A DNA stretch of 64,000 nt from Burkholderia sp. Bp8992 (GTDB taxonomy: Bacteria; Pseudomonadota; Gammaproteobacteria; Burkholderiales; Burkholderiaceae). The notes under the pieces were generated by a model that saw nothing but the letters and a program-made list of their open reading frames with translations, did not search any database and had not been told where the DNA came from. Both the position numbers and the translations under genes were made by a program. How positions within the stretch are numbered: position 1 is the first letter of the stretch; each line of letters starts with the position of its first letter. This document shows positions 7,335 through 16,244 of this stretch, one piece after another. The stretch lies in the NCBI RefSeq assembly GCF_003853705.1, contig NZ_QTQI01000010.1, positions 62,001-126,000 of the forward strand, written 5' to 3'.

Positions 7335-8945
7335 TCACATCGCTACCGCCTCGTCGGCCGCCTGCCCGCCGGTCCGACGCAGCGCCAGCCCGCCGGTGTC
7401 GCGGACCCGGAACGCGCCGACCGCGTCGCGCAGCCGCGCGGCCTGTTCCTGCAGCGACGCGGCGGCCGCGGCGGCCTCCTCGACGAGCGCCGCGTTCTGC
7501 TGCGTCACCTGGTCCATCTGCGTGACCGCGCGCCCGACCTGCGTGATGCCGCTCGCCTGCTCCTCGGACGCGGCCGCGATCTCGCCCATGATGTCGGTCA
7601 CGCGCGCGACGGCCTGCAGGATCTCGCCCATCGTCGTGCCGGCCTGGCCGACCAGCGTCGAGCCGTTGCGCACGCGCTCGACCGAGTCGACGATCAGCTC
7701 GCGGATCTCCTTGGCGGCCGTCGCACTGCGCTGCGCGAGCGAACGCACTTCGCCCGCGACCACCGCGAACCCGCGGCCCTGCTCGCCCGCGCGCGCGGCC
7801 TCGACCGCCGCGTTCAGCGCCAGGATGTTGGTCTGGAATGCGATGCCCTCGATCACGCCGATGATGTCGGCGATCTTGCGCGAACTGTCGTCGATCTCGC
7901 CCATCGTGCCGATCACGCGGTTCACGACGTCGCTGCCGGTGCGCGCGATGTCCGATGCGTTGTTCGCGAGCCCGCTCGCCTGCCGTGCGTTGTCGGCGTT
8001 CTGCTTCACGGTCGCGGTCAGCTGCTCCATGCTCGCGGCCGTTTCTTCCAGCGACGCGGCCTGCTCCTCGGTACGCTGCGACAGGTCGTCGTTGCCGGCC
8101 GAGATCTGGCGGCTCGCCGACGCGATCGATTCGGCCGACTGGCGGATCCCGCCGATCGTCGCCTGCAGCCGCGCCTGCATGTCGTGCATCGCGGCCATCA
8201 TGCTCGTGCGGTCGCCCGCGCGCACCGGCACCGGCTGCGTCAGGTCGCCCTGTGCGATGCGCGCCGCGAGCGCGGCCGCTTCGTCGGGTTCGCCGCCGAG
8301 GCTGCCGCGGACGTTGCGGATGATCACCAGCATCGCCGCGCTGATCACGAAGCCGATCACGAACACCACCGCGAGGTGGCCCAGAAGCGTCCGGTAATAG
8401 AGGGTATCGATGTCCTTCAGGAACACGCCGCTCGAGATGTTCCAGTCCCACGGCGCGAACCGCGTGACATAGCTGATCTTCGGCACGGCCGTCTCGCTGT
8501 GCGGCAGCCGCCCGCGGTATTCGGCGAAACCGCTGCCGGTCGCCTTCGCGGCGTTCAGGATCGTCACGAACAGCGGCTTGCCGTCCGGATCGAGATAGTC
8601 GCCGACCTGCGTGTCGACGAGCTTCGGCAGCGTCGGGTGCATCAGCACGACCGGCTTCGAGTCCATCACGAATACGTAGCCCGAATCGCCGTAGCGCATC
8701 GCGGCGAGACGAGCGAGCGCATCGCGCTTCGCGTCGGCCTCGGGCAGCGTGCCGCTCTGCGCGAGCGCGTGATACGCCTTCACGATGCCGGCCGCGGAAT
8801 CGACGAGATTCGCGATGCCTGCCTTGCGTTCGGCGAGCATCGTCGCGCGCGTCTCGTACGCGCTCCATGCGCCGACGCCCAGGAGACCGATCCATACCAG
8901 CGCAAGCGCGAGCCACAGCTTGCGGTTCAAACTCATTTTGCTCAT
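7335..8945 (-). CDS. methyl-accepting chemotaxis protein with Cache sensor
   Basis: 536 aa. Order: membrane helix (about 10-28), periplasmic sCache-type sensor ([21 protein letters not shown] and FAEYRGRLP), second helix (about 190-210), HAMP, then the coiled-coil signalling domain whose hairpin tip includes [33 protein letters not shown]. It relays ligand binding to CheA/CheW. The C-terminus (DEAVAM) lacks an NWETF-like CheR tether. An alternative ATG lies at 8936. No che genes are adjacent, so it is a stand-alone receptor. Confidence 0.92.
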   Translation of the reverse strand: MSKMSLNRKLWLALALVWIGLLGVGAWSAYETRATMLAERKAGIANLVDSAAGIVKAYHALAQSGTLPEADAKRDALARLAAMRYGDSGYVFVMDSKPVVLMHPTLPKLVDTQVGDYLDPDGKPLFVTILNAAKATGSGFAEYRGRLPHSETAVPKISYVTRFAPWDWNISSGVFLKDIDTLYYRTLLGHLAVVFVIGFVISAAMLVIIRNVRGSLGGEPDEAAALAARIAQGDLTQPVPVRAGDRTSMMAAMHDMQARLQATIGGIRQSAESIASASRQISAGNDDLSQRTEEQAASLEETAASMEQLTATVKQNADNARQASGLANNASDIARTGSDVVNRVIGTMGEIDDSSRKIADIIGVIEGIAFQTNILALNAAVEAARAGEQGRGFAVVAGEVRSLAQRSATAAKEIRELIVDSVERVRNGSTLVGQAGTTMGEILQAVARVTDIMGEIAAASEEQASGITQVGRAVTQMDQVTQQNAALVEEAAAAAASLQEQAARLRDAVGAFRVRDTGGLALRRTGGQAADEAVAM

Positions 8946-9158
8946 CTGCGTGCCTCTGTCGATGTCGATGCGCGCGAACGGCCTGTCCCGCGCAAACGGT
9001 TGCTCATTTATTTACGGCAACGAGGCTTACAACTTGAATACACGCCCGCATGGCGAACCGGCGCACGACGGGCCGCGCCGGCGCGACAGCCGCGATCCGC
9101 TGTGCTACAAAGACCGGCTGACCGGCGCGCCACGCGCCGGCGTCATCCAGGGCCATCC

Positions 9159-9449
9159 ATGTACGTCATCGACATCCACTACACCGCGTCGCTCGAGCGC
9201 ATCGACGACGCGCTCGAACGCCACCGCGCGTATCTGCAGCCGCAGTTCGACAAGGGCATCTTCATCGCGGCGGGGCCGAAGGTGCCGCGCGAAGGCGGCG
9301 TGATCCTCGCGGCCCGCATCGATCGCGACGAACTCGACGCGATCCTCGAGACCGACCCGTTCGTCACCGAAGGGCTCGCGACGTATCGCGTGACCGAATT
9401 CCGGATCACGCGCGCGGCGTCCGGCTTCAACGTGCCGGCGCTGCCGTAA
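9159..9449 (+). CDS. YciI family protein
   Basis: 96 aa starting MYVIDIHYTASLERIDDALERHRAYL. The ferredoxin-like YciI pattern is visible: a conserved His in the ERHRAYL helix, the segment GIFIAAGPKVPREGGVILAA, and DPFVTEGLATYRVTEF near the end. Family members are small enzymes or ligand-binding proteins of mostly unknown substrate. It is a single gene downstream of the chemoreceptor promoter region and upstream of the convergent sco gene. Confidence 0.85.
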   Translation: MYVIDIHYTASLERIDDALERHRAYLQPQFDKGIFIAAGPKVPREGGVILAARIDRDELDAILETDPFVTEGLATYRVTEFRITRAASGFNVPALP

Positions 9450-9530
9450 CGCGACGCCGGCGCATCACGCGCGCAGGCAAACGCGCCGCCCGGCGGGCAG
9501 CGCGTGCAGACAACGGGAAAGGAGGGAAAG

Positions 9531-9556
9531 CGTGACGGCGCGGGTTGGCCGTCACG
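9531..9556. terminator. inverted repeat between yciI-like and sco genes
   Basis: Arms CGTGACGG and CCGTCACG with a 10-base loop in the convergent gap. It has no clear T-tract, so it may be a weak bidirectional terminator. Confidence 0.4.
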
Positions 9557-9589
9557 TGATCGCCGGGCCGTGCGCCCGGCGGCTGCCGG

Positions 9590-10207
9590 TCAGCCGACCA
9601 GCAGCTTCAGGTCGTGGACCCACGGGGCGGGACCCTGGCCGTCGCGCACGAACAGGCGCAGCTTGCCGTCGCGGTCGAACACATAGCTCGCGGCCGTGTG
9701 ATCCATCGTGTAGCTGTCGGGCGTCTTGCCGGGCACCTTCGCGTAGTACACGCGGAAATCCTTCGTGACCTTCTTCAGCGCCGCTTCGTCGGCCGGCCGC
9801 AGGCCGACGAACGACGGGTCGAACGCGGGCACGTACTGGCCGAGCAGCGCCGGCGTGTCGCGCTCCGGATCGATGGTGACGAACAGCACCTGCACGCGCT
9901 TCGCGGCATCGGGCCCGAGCTGCTTCAGCGCTTCGGACAACTCGGCCATCGTCGTCGGGCACACGTCCGGGCAGTGCGTATAGCCGAAGAACATCACGAC
10001 GGCCTTACCCTTGAAATCGGCGAGCGTACGCACCTTGCCGGCCGTATCGGGCAGCGAGAAATCGCTGCCGAACTGCGTGTTGCCGGTGATGTCGAGATTC
10101 TGGAATTTCGGCGCGTTGTCGCATCCGGCGAGCAGCAGCGCTGCCGTGAATGCGCACGCGAGCATCCAGCCTTGGCGCGCGCGGCGCCCGAACCGTGAAT
10201 GGAGCAT
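9590..10207 (-). CDS. SCO1/SenC family copper chaperone lipoprotein
   Basis: 205 aa from ATG 10207; a TTG at 10216 is possible. An N-terminal lipobox (LLLAGC) predicts a lipoprotein. The thioredoxin-like domain has the copper-binding CPDVC motif in GYTHCPDVCPTTMAEL and the distal His in YTMDHTAASYVFD. Sco proteins deliver copper to, or reduce, the CuA site of cytochrome oxidase subunit II. It is the last gene of the surf1-ctaA-ctaB-sco run. Confidence 0.92.
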   Translation of the reverse strand: MLHSRFGRRARQGWMLACAFTAALLLAGCDNAPKFQNLDITGNTQFGSDFSLPDTAGKVRTLADFKGKAVVMFFGYTHCPDVCPTTMAELSEALKQLGPDAAKRVQVLFVTIDPERDTPALLGQYVPAFDPSFVGLRPADEAALKKVTKDFRVYYAKVPGKTPDSYTMDHTAASYVFDRDGKLRLFVRDGQGPAPWVHDLKLLVG

Positions 10208-10225
10208 TGCGTTCAAACCGTGCGG

Positions 10226-11128
10226 TTACACGCCGAGCAGCGGGCGTGCGTAGTGATCGACGAGCAGCGCGGCGAACAGCAGCGACAGGTAGACGATCGA
10301 GTAGCGGAAGGCCTTGCGGGCAAGTTCGTCCGAATAGTCGCGGTGGATCTTCCACGCATACGCGAGGAACACCGCGCCGAGCAGCACCGCGCTCGTCAGG
10401 TAGACGGCCCCGCTCATCCCGGAGATGAACGGCATCAGCGTGACGGCGAACAGGATCACCGTGTACAGCAGGATGTGCAGCCGCGTGAATTTCTCGCCGT
10501 GCGTGACGGGCAGCATCGGCAGCCCCGCGTTCTCGTAATCCTTGCGGCGATAGAGCGCGAGCACCCAGAAATGCGGCGGCGTCCACACGAAGATGATCAG
10601 CACGAGGATCCACGCGTCGCCCGGCACCGCGCCGGTGACGGCGGCCCAGCCGAGCGCCGGCGGCATCGCGCCCGACGCGCCGCCGATCACGATGTTCTGC
10701 GGCGTCATCGGCTTGAGCAGCAGCGTGTAGATCACCGCGTAGCCGACGAACGTCGCGATCGTCAGCCACATCGTCAGCGGGTTCGTGAACGTATAGAGCG
10801 TCCAAGCGCCGACGCTGCCGAGCACGGCCGAGAACAGCAGGATCTGCGGCGTCGTGATCTCGCCGCGCGCGGACGGGCGCCACGCGGTACGGCGCATCAT
10901 CGCGTCGATCTTCTGTTCGACGAGGCAGTTGATCGCGAACGCGGCGCCGGCCAGCAGCCAGATGCCGACCGTGCCGCCGATCAGCACATGCCAAGGCACC
11001 ATGCCCGGCGTCGCGAGGAACATGCCGATCACCGCGCAGAACACCGCGAGCTGCGTGACACGCGGCTTCGTCAGCGCCATGTACTGGGAGAAGCGGCTAC
11101 CGGGCGATTGGGAGAGGGTGCTTTGCAT
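10226..11128 (-). CDS. ctaB: protoheme IX farnesyltransferase (haem O synthase)
   Basis: 300 aa, about nine membrane helices, UbiA superfamily. Motifs [15 protein letters not shown] (an ND/NxxxDxxxD-type site) and [16 protein letters not shown] are typical of CtaB/CyoE. It farnesylates haem B to haem O for the aa3 oxidase. ATG 11128 gives the family N-terminus ([15 protein letters not shown]). It follows ctaA by 8 bases and is followed by sco, consistent with one operon. Confidence 0.95.
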
Positions 11129-11136
11129 GGGGACGG

Positions 11137-12249
11137 TCACGCCGGGGCGGCGTCGCGCGCAGGCTGCGCGACACGGCCGGGGCGGCTTGAAAGGATGCGA
11201 AAGTTTAACATGACGACGAGCAGCAGCAGGACCGCGGCCCCGCCGTTGTGCGCGACGGCGACCGGCAGCGGCCACTGCAGCACGATGTTGGTCAGGCCCG
11301 TCACGAACTGCAGCAGCACGACCAGCAGCACGCCGTTCGCGGGCCGCCGCAGCGATTCGAAGCGGCGCATCTTCAGCGCGAACGCGACCAGGTACGCGAC
11401 CACGACGAACGCGAACGTGCGGTGCGTCCAGTGGATCGCGACCAGCGCGTCCTGCGTGATCGCGTCGCCGTCCTTCGTCATCCCGAGCGCGCGCCACAGA
11501 TGGAAGCCGTGCTGGAAATCCATCGGCGGGATCCACTGGCCGTTGCAGGTCGGGAAGTCGGTACACGCGAGCACCGCGTAGTTGGTGCTCACCCAGCCGC
11601 CGAGCGCGATCTGCACGACCAGCAGCACGAGCGCCGCGAGCGCGGCCGCACGGAAGCGCCCGGCCTCCGGGTCATACGACGGCAGCGGGGTCTGCCGCGC
11701 CGCGAGCCAGCCGAGCGTGCCGAGCAGCATGAGGCCGAGCAGCAGGTGGATCGTGACGATCACCGGCTGCAGCTTCATCGTGACCGTCCACGCGCCGAAC
11801 GCACCCTGCACGAGGATCAGCAGCAGCAGGCTCGTCGGCCACCACGGCGACACGTGCAGCGGGCGGCGGCGCAGGCGCGCGACCCACGCGATCACGACCT
11901 GCGCGATGATCAGCACGCCGATCGCCATCGCGAAATAGCGGTGGATCATCTCGATCCACGCCTTCGTCATGCTGACCGGCCCCGTCGGCATCGCCTGGTG
12001 CGCGGCCGAGATCGCGGCGTGCGCGATGAACGGCGACGACGTGCCGTAGCAGCCGGGCCAGTCGGGGCAGCCGAGCCCCGAATCGGTCAGGCGCGTGAAG
12101 CCGCCGAACATCACGAGGTCGAGCGTCAGGAACGTGGTGATCCACACCAGCTTGCGAAACTTGTCGTCGTCGGCCTTCACCCACACGTACGACAGCGGCA
12201 GCAGCGCGATGCAGAAGCCGATCAGGCCGAGTTGCAGTAGATACGACAT
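11137..12249 (-). CDS. ctaA: haem A synthase, COX15/CtaA family
   Basis: 370 aa with eight membrane helices in two four-helix halves. Features: [21 protein letters not shown] in the first half and [17 protein letters not shown] in the second, plus conserved His residues in MIHRYFAM and [10 protein letters not shown]. The enzyme oxidises the C8 methyl of haem O to make haem A in the inner membrane. Paired Cys in extramembrane loops are a family feature. It sits between the Sco-like gene and ctaB. Confidence 0.95.
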
Positions 12250-12274
12250 CGGAATGGTGCCTCGTTCTCTCGCC

Positions 12275-12907
12275 TTAACCGATGCTCGACCACTTCAGCA
12301 GCTTCGTCACGTCCGACTTGATCTTGCTGGGATTCGGGTCTTTCGGGAAACGCATCATCAGGTTGCCGTTCGGATCGACCATGTAGATGTGGTCGCTGTC
12401 CTTCGTGCCGGCGTCGGCCGGCAGCCATGCGGCCACCGCGGCCGGATCGGCGACGAGCCGGCGCGTGTCCGGATAAGCATCCAGCACCTTCTGCGGCGTC
12501 GCGCCTGCGTCGCTGCGCAGCCACACCATCGTGATCCGGTGCCGCTCGCCCGCCTGCGTGACGCGGATCTGGCGCATGAAATAGAGCTTCTGCGCGCACG
12601 CGTCGTCGCACGCGCTGCGGTCGGTCATCACGAACAGCCACACGCCGCGCAGCGACGACAGCGGCACCGTCTTGCCGGTTTCGTCGGTCACCTGCAGATC
12701 GGCCGGGATCGGGCGCTGCGGCTCGATCAGCGTGCCGTAGTTCGTCGACCCGCCCTTCGGCTTGATCACGTAATAGGTGAAGTACGACGCGATCATCGGT
12801 GCGGCGCACACGAGACCCAGCAGCACGAGCATCCAGCGGCCGCGCTTGCGGGCCGCAGGCGAGATCGGCGCAGCGGCCGGACCCTGACGGGAAGATTGCA
12901 TGGACAA
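12275..12907 (-). CDS. membrane-anchored Sco-like protein of the oxidase cluster
   Basis: About 210 aa. One N-terminal membrane helix (WMLVLLGLVCAAPMIASYF) is followed by a thioredoxin-like domain. Two features mirror Sco: a CxxxC in DRSACDDACAQKL and a late His in DSDHIYMVDPNGNL. It may take part in copper delivery or thiol chemistry at the oxidase; this is inferred. GAGAGG lies 6 bases before TTG 12907, which favours that start; ATG 12901 is the alternative. It lies between surf1 and ctaA. Confidence 0.75.
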   Translation of the reverse strand: MSMQSSRQGPAAAPISPAARKRGRWMLVLLGLVCAAPMIASYFTYYVIKPKGGSTNYGTLIEPQRPIPADLQVTDETGKTVPLSSLRGVWLFVMTDRSACDDACAQKLYFMRQIRVTQAGERHRITMVWLRSDAGATPQKVLDAYPDTRRLVADPAAVAAWLPADAGTKDSDHIYMVDPNGNLMMRFPKDPNPSKIKSDVTKLLKWSSIG

Positions 12908-12961
12908 ATCAGACCTCTCGAAACGAACCCGCGGCGCCGGCGCCGCGTCCTGGGATGGCGC

Positions 12962-13675
12962 TCATGCGCCGGCCGACTTCTTCGCCGCACGCCGCGCGGC
13001 GTACAGGCCGAAGCCGAGCGCGGCCGCCGCCATCGCCCACCACTGAAACATGTAACCGTAATTGCGCTCGACGCCGGTCGTCGCCGCCGGCCAGTCGCGC
13101 ACGAGCTTGTCGCCGTCGTCGCTCGTCTGCTGGATCACGAACGGCTGCAGCGGCAGCCCCGTTTCCTTCGCATACGCGGCGACGTCCAGGTTCTGCCGGA
13201 TCTTCTGGTGCGCGGCCGACCCGCCTTCGCCGAGCTCGAACGCACGCGATGCGTCGGCACGCGCGATGCCGACGATCTCGACGTCGCCCGCCGGCGTCGC
13301 GAACGGCTCGATCGCCGTGCGATCGGCAATATTGCGCGGCAGCCAGCCGCGGTTCACGAGCACGACGCCGCCGCCCGTGAGTTTAAACGGCATCACGACG
13401 TAAAAACCCGGCTGGTCGTTATACGGCCGATTGTCGAGGAACACCGCCTGCTCGGGCAGGAACCGGCCCCTGGCCCGCACGCGATGAAACTCGATCGACG
13501 CGAGCGGCATCGGCTGCGCGCCGACGTCGACGGGCACCGCCTGCTCGTAGCGCGCGATGCTCGCCTGCAGCGCTTCCTTCTGGTGCGCGCGGTCGCGCTG
13601 CCAGAACCCGAGCCGGATCGTGACGGCGACGACGACGAGGATCAGCAGCGCGGGCAGCCAGCGGATCTTCATCAT
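12962..13675 (-). CDS. SURF1 family cytochrome oxidase assembly protein
   Basis: 237 aa with the Surf1 plan: N-terminal helix (WLPALLILVVVAVTIRLGFWQ), a large periplasmic region containing VLVNRGWLP, and a C-terminal helix (QWWAMAAAALGFGLYA). Surf1 assists haem A insertion into subunit I. It leads the surf1/Sco-like/ctaA/ctaB/sco run and is divergent from the small twin-helix protein. Confidence 0.92.
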   Translation of the reverse strand: MMKIRWLPALLILVVVAVTIRLGFWQRDRAHQKEALQASIARYEQAVPVDVGAQPMPLASIEFHRVRARGRFLPEQAVFLDNRPYNDQPGFYVVMPFKLTGGGVVLVNRGWLPRNIADRTAIEPFATPAGDVEIVGIARADASRAFELGEGGSAAHQKIRQNLDVAAYAKETGLPLQPFVIQQTSDDGDKLVRDWPAATTGVERNYGYMFQWWAMAAAALGFGLYAARRAAKKSAGA

Positions 13676-13756
13676 GCGGCCCGCCCGGCACCTGCGCGAA
13701 AGCGAAGTGCGATAATTATCCTCTTCCTTTCGAATTGCCGTCGTCCGGTTCGCGTC

Positions 13757-13966
13757 ATGCACATACTCGTTCCCATCGCCTTCGTCCTCATCATTGCCAG
13801 CATGGGCTCGGCGCTCTACTTCATGATGCACGACCGCGGCCACACGAAGCGCATGGTCTGGTCGCTCGCCACCCGCGTCGGGCTGTCGGTGTCGCTGTTC
13901 CTGCTCATCCTGGTTGCGAACTGGATGGGCTGGATCCATTCGACCGGACTGCCGATCGGGCGTTGA
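13757..13966 (+). CDS. twin transmembrane protein (DUF2909-like)
   Basis: 69 aa: helix MHILVPIAFVLIIASMGSAL, a short basic loop (MMHDRGHTKRMVW), then a second helix (VGLSVSLFLLILVANWMGW). Small twin-helix proteins of this kind occur beside haem-copper oxidase genes in betaproteobacteria; their function is unknown. It is the only plus-strand gene in the cta region and lies between surf1 and ctaE. Confidence 0.75.
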   Translation: MHILVPIAFVLIIASMGSALYFMMHDRGHTKRMVWSLATRVGLSVSLFLLILVANWMGWIHSTGLPIGR

Positions 13967-14100
13967 TGCCGTTGCCGCGGCCGCCGCTGTGACATTTCGC
14001 CGCATGGCCGCGCCACCAAGCAAAAGCGCCGCCTGACTGAGTCGCGGCGGCGCCAGGGTGGTATCGGCAGGCAGCGGCGCTGCCCGGCGACACCAATGAA

Positions 14101-14130
14101 AACGGCCCGCGCATTGCTGCGCGGGCCGTT
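14101..14130 (-). terminator. terminator after ctaE
   Basis: Perfect 13-bp stem (AACGGCCCGCGCA / TGCGCGGGCCGTT) with a 4-base loop, ending in TTTTC on the minus strand, just past the ctaE stop. It probably ends the ctaC-ctaE operon. Confidence 0.85.
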
Positions 14131-14137
14131 GTTCCAT

Positions 14138-14995
14138 TTACAGCCAGTAGACGACGACGTACAGGCCGAGCCAGACGACGTCGACGAAGTGCCAGTACCA
14201 CGCGGCGCCTTCGAATGCGAAGTGATGATCGGGCTTGAAGTGGCCGCGGATCATCCGCACCAGCACCACCGCGAGCATCGTGCCGCCGAGGAACACGTGG
14301 AAGCCGTGGAAGCCGGTCAGCAGGAAGAACGTCGAACCGTACACGCCCGAGTTCAGCGTCAGGTTCAGTTCGTTGTACGCGTGGTAGTACTCGAAGCCCT
14401 GCAGGAACAGGAAGCAGATACCGAACACGAGCGTCGCGGCCAGCCAGGCGATCGCCTTCTTGCGATGATCGTCACGCAGTGCGTGGTGCGAGATCGTCAG
14501 CGTCACGCCCGACGACAGCAGGAACGCGGTGTTCAGCGTCGGGACCGGCCACGGGCCCATCGTCTTGAAGTGACCGGCGAGCGCGGCGGGGCCTTCGTTC
14601 GGCCACACGGCGGAGAAATCCGGCCAGATCAGCTTGTAGTCGAGGCTGCCGAGCTGGTGCAGCGCGATTTCACGTGCATAGAACAGTGCGCCGAAGAACG
14701 CGCCGAAGAACATCACTTCCGAGAAGATGAACCAGCTCATGCTCCAGCGGTACGACTTGTCGACGTTCTTGCCGTAATGACCGCCTTCCGATTCGGCGAT
14801 CGCGTCGCCGAACCAGTGATACAGCGTGAAGAGCAACCACAGCAGGCCGAGCAGCGCCGTAAACGGCGCCCAGTCGTGACCGTTGATCCACAGCGCCGCC
14901 GATCCGAGCATGACCAGCAGGCCGATGGCTGCACTGATCGGATGGTGCGACGGATGCGGCACGAAATAGTACGGGGTCTGGTTTTGACCGCTCAT
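14138..14995 (-). CDS. ctaE: cytochrome c oxidase subunit III
   Basis: 285 aa, seven membrane helices in the COX3 pattern. SEVMFFGAFFGALFY and TGFHGFHVFLGG are hallmark segments. Subunit III stabilises the subunit I core and the proton path. ATG 14995 gives the family start (MSGQNQTPYYFVPHPSHHP). It is the last structural gene of the oxidase operon and is followed by a strong terminator. Confidence 0.95.
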   Translation of the reverse strand: MSGQNQTPYYFVPHPSHHPISAAIGLLVMLGSAALWINGHDWAPFTALLGLLWLLFTLYHWFGDAIAESEGGHYGKNVDKSYRWSMSWFIFSEVMFFGAFFGALFYAREIALHQLGSLDYKLIWPDFSAVWPNEGPAALAGHFKTMGPWPVPTLNTAFLLSSGVTLTISHHALRDDHRKKAIAWLAATLVFGICFLFLQGFEYYHAYNELNLTLNSGVYGSTFFLLTGFHGFHVFLGGTMLAVVLVRMIRGHFKPDHHFAFEGAAWYWHFVDVVWLGLYVVVYWL

Positions 14996-15162
14996 GCTTG
15001 ATTCTCCACTTCTGTCCAATTTGTGTACCGGAAACCGCTCCGGCTTTATTTCTTGCGCGGCACGACTGCACCGCTCTTTCCTGCGCGCAGCACCGTGGCG
15101 CCGCGCACTGCATTCTTTCGTGGCCGCCGGCCGCTCTAGCCGCTGGCCGCTGGCCGCGCGCC

Positions 15163-15363
15163 TCAACCCACGACGGCACGCACGATCAGGATCAGCACGC
15201 CGATGAACATGCCGGCCGCGAGCAACGCGACGATCAGCACGTGCAGCGGATTGAGCTGCGTCGCATCGGCCTCCAGGTCGCGCCGCTTGCGCACCCCGAA
15301 GAACGACCAGAGCACCGCTTTCAGCGCCTGGCCGAACGTCCCGCTCCGCTTGACTTCCGTCAT
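15163..15363 (-). CDS. DUF2970 small membrane protein
   Basis: 66 aa with one C-terminal membrane helix (VLIVALLAAGMFIGVLILIV) preceded by a short basic region and the segment ALKAVLWSFFGVRKR, the DUF2970 signature. It occurs inside betaproteobacterial cta operons between ctaG and ctaE; its role is unknown, presumably assembly. About 167 bases to ctaE contain no further gene. Confidence 0.85.
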   Translation of the reverse strand: MTEVKRSGTFGQALKAVLWSFFGVRKRRDLEADATQLNPLHVLIVALLAAGMFIGVLILIVRAVVG

Positions 15364-15379
15364 CGCCCCGCCTCCGTCG

Positions 15380-15988
15380 TCATGCGTCCGGCTTCGCCGC
15401 GCCCTGCGCCGCGGTACTCCGCTGCGCCGGCGCCGGCGTGGCCGGCGTATTCAGCTCGAAGAACGTGTACGACAGCGTGATCGTCTTCACGTCCTTCGGC
15501 AGTTTCGGATCGATCACGAACACCACCGGCATCTTGCGCGACTCGTTCGCGGCCAGCGTCTGCTGCGTGAAGCAAAAGCACTCGATCTTCTTGAAAAACT
15601 CCGTCGCCTGCTTCGGCGCGTAGCTCGGAATCGCCTGCGCCACGACCGGCCGGCCCTGCCCGTTCGTCACGTCGTACACGATCGTCGTCAGTTCGCCCGG
15701 ATGCACGTCGAGGCTGTTGTGCTCCGGCTTGAAACCGAGCGGCCCGCGCGCGTTCGCATCGAACTCGACCGACACCGTACGGCTGGTGTCGACCTGCGAG
15801 TTCTTCACCTCGCGCTCGCTGACGTCGCGCTGCACCAGGTTGTTGATGCCGGTGATCTGGCAGATCGCCCGATACATCGGGATCAGCGCGAAGCCGAAAC
15901 CGAACATCAGCGCGGCCACGACAAAGAGCTTCACCAGCATCGAACGATTGAACGCGCGATCGACGGCGCCCTCTTCCGGCTTCGACAT
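15380..15988 (-). CDS. ctaG: cytochrome c oxidase assembly protein, CtaG/Cox11 family
   Basis: 202 aa. One N-terminal membrane helix is followed by a periplasmic Ig-like domain with the copper-binding CFCF motif in KIECFCFTQQTL. Cox11 proteins deliver copper to CuB of subunit I. Context ctaD - small helper - ctaG - DUF2970 - ctaE is as expected. The C-terminus is Ala/Pro-rich. Confidence 0.94.
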   Translation of the reverse strand: MSKPEEGAVDRAFNRSMLVKLFVVAALMFGFGFALIPMYRAICQITGINNLVQRDVSEREVKNSQVDTSRTVSVEFDANARGPLGFKPEHNSLDVHPGELTTIVYDVTNGQGRPVVAQAIPSYAPKQATEFFKKIECFCFTQQTLAANESRKMPVVFVIDPKLPKDVKTITLSYTFFELNTPATPAPAQRSTAAQGAAKPDA

Positions 15989-16023
15989 ACGACTACTTCC
16001 TCGCTACTGCGTCAGTTACTGCA

Positions 16024-16164
16024 TCAGTGAGTGGACAGCCACCACTGCTTGATCACGACACCCACAAAGAAAACGGCGGCGATGACGAGCAGGATGAGGC
16101 CGAGCCGCTTGTTGCCCGCGCGAATCTGCTCGGGCGTTCGTCTTTCTTGTGGATTCCGGGTCAT
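16024..16164 (-). CDS. cytochrome oxidase small assembly protein
   Basis: 46 aa: MTRNPQERRTPEQIRAGNKR then one membrane helix (LGLILLVIAAVFFVGVVI) and KQWWLSTH. Small one-helix proteins of this type lie between ctaD and ctaG in betaproteobacteria. The upstream part of the longer open frame is antisense to ctaD and is not coding. Confidence 0.8.
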   Translation of the reverse strand: MTRNPQERRTPEQIRAGNKRLGLILLVIAAVFFVGVVIKQWWLSTH

Positions 16165-16244
16165 CTGAAACTTCGCTGAAACTTCAGTTCCGCGCCCGCC
16201 GCGCCTGCCTGCACGGCAGGCAGCGGCGGAGCGCACTGTGCAAC

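Noticed and set aside
15120-15165. Short GGCCGCTGGCCGC repeats before ctaE
   Set aside because: Only two to three short GC-rich units; not convincing as a functional repeat.
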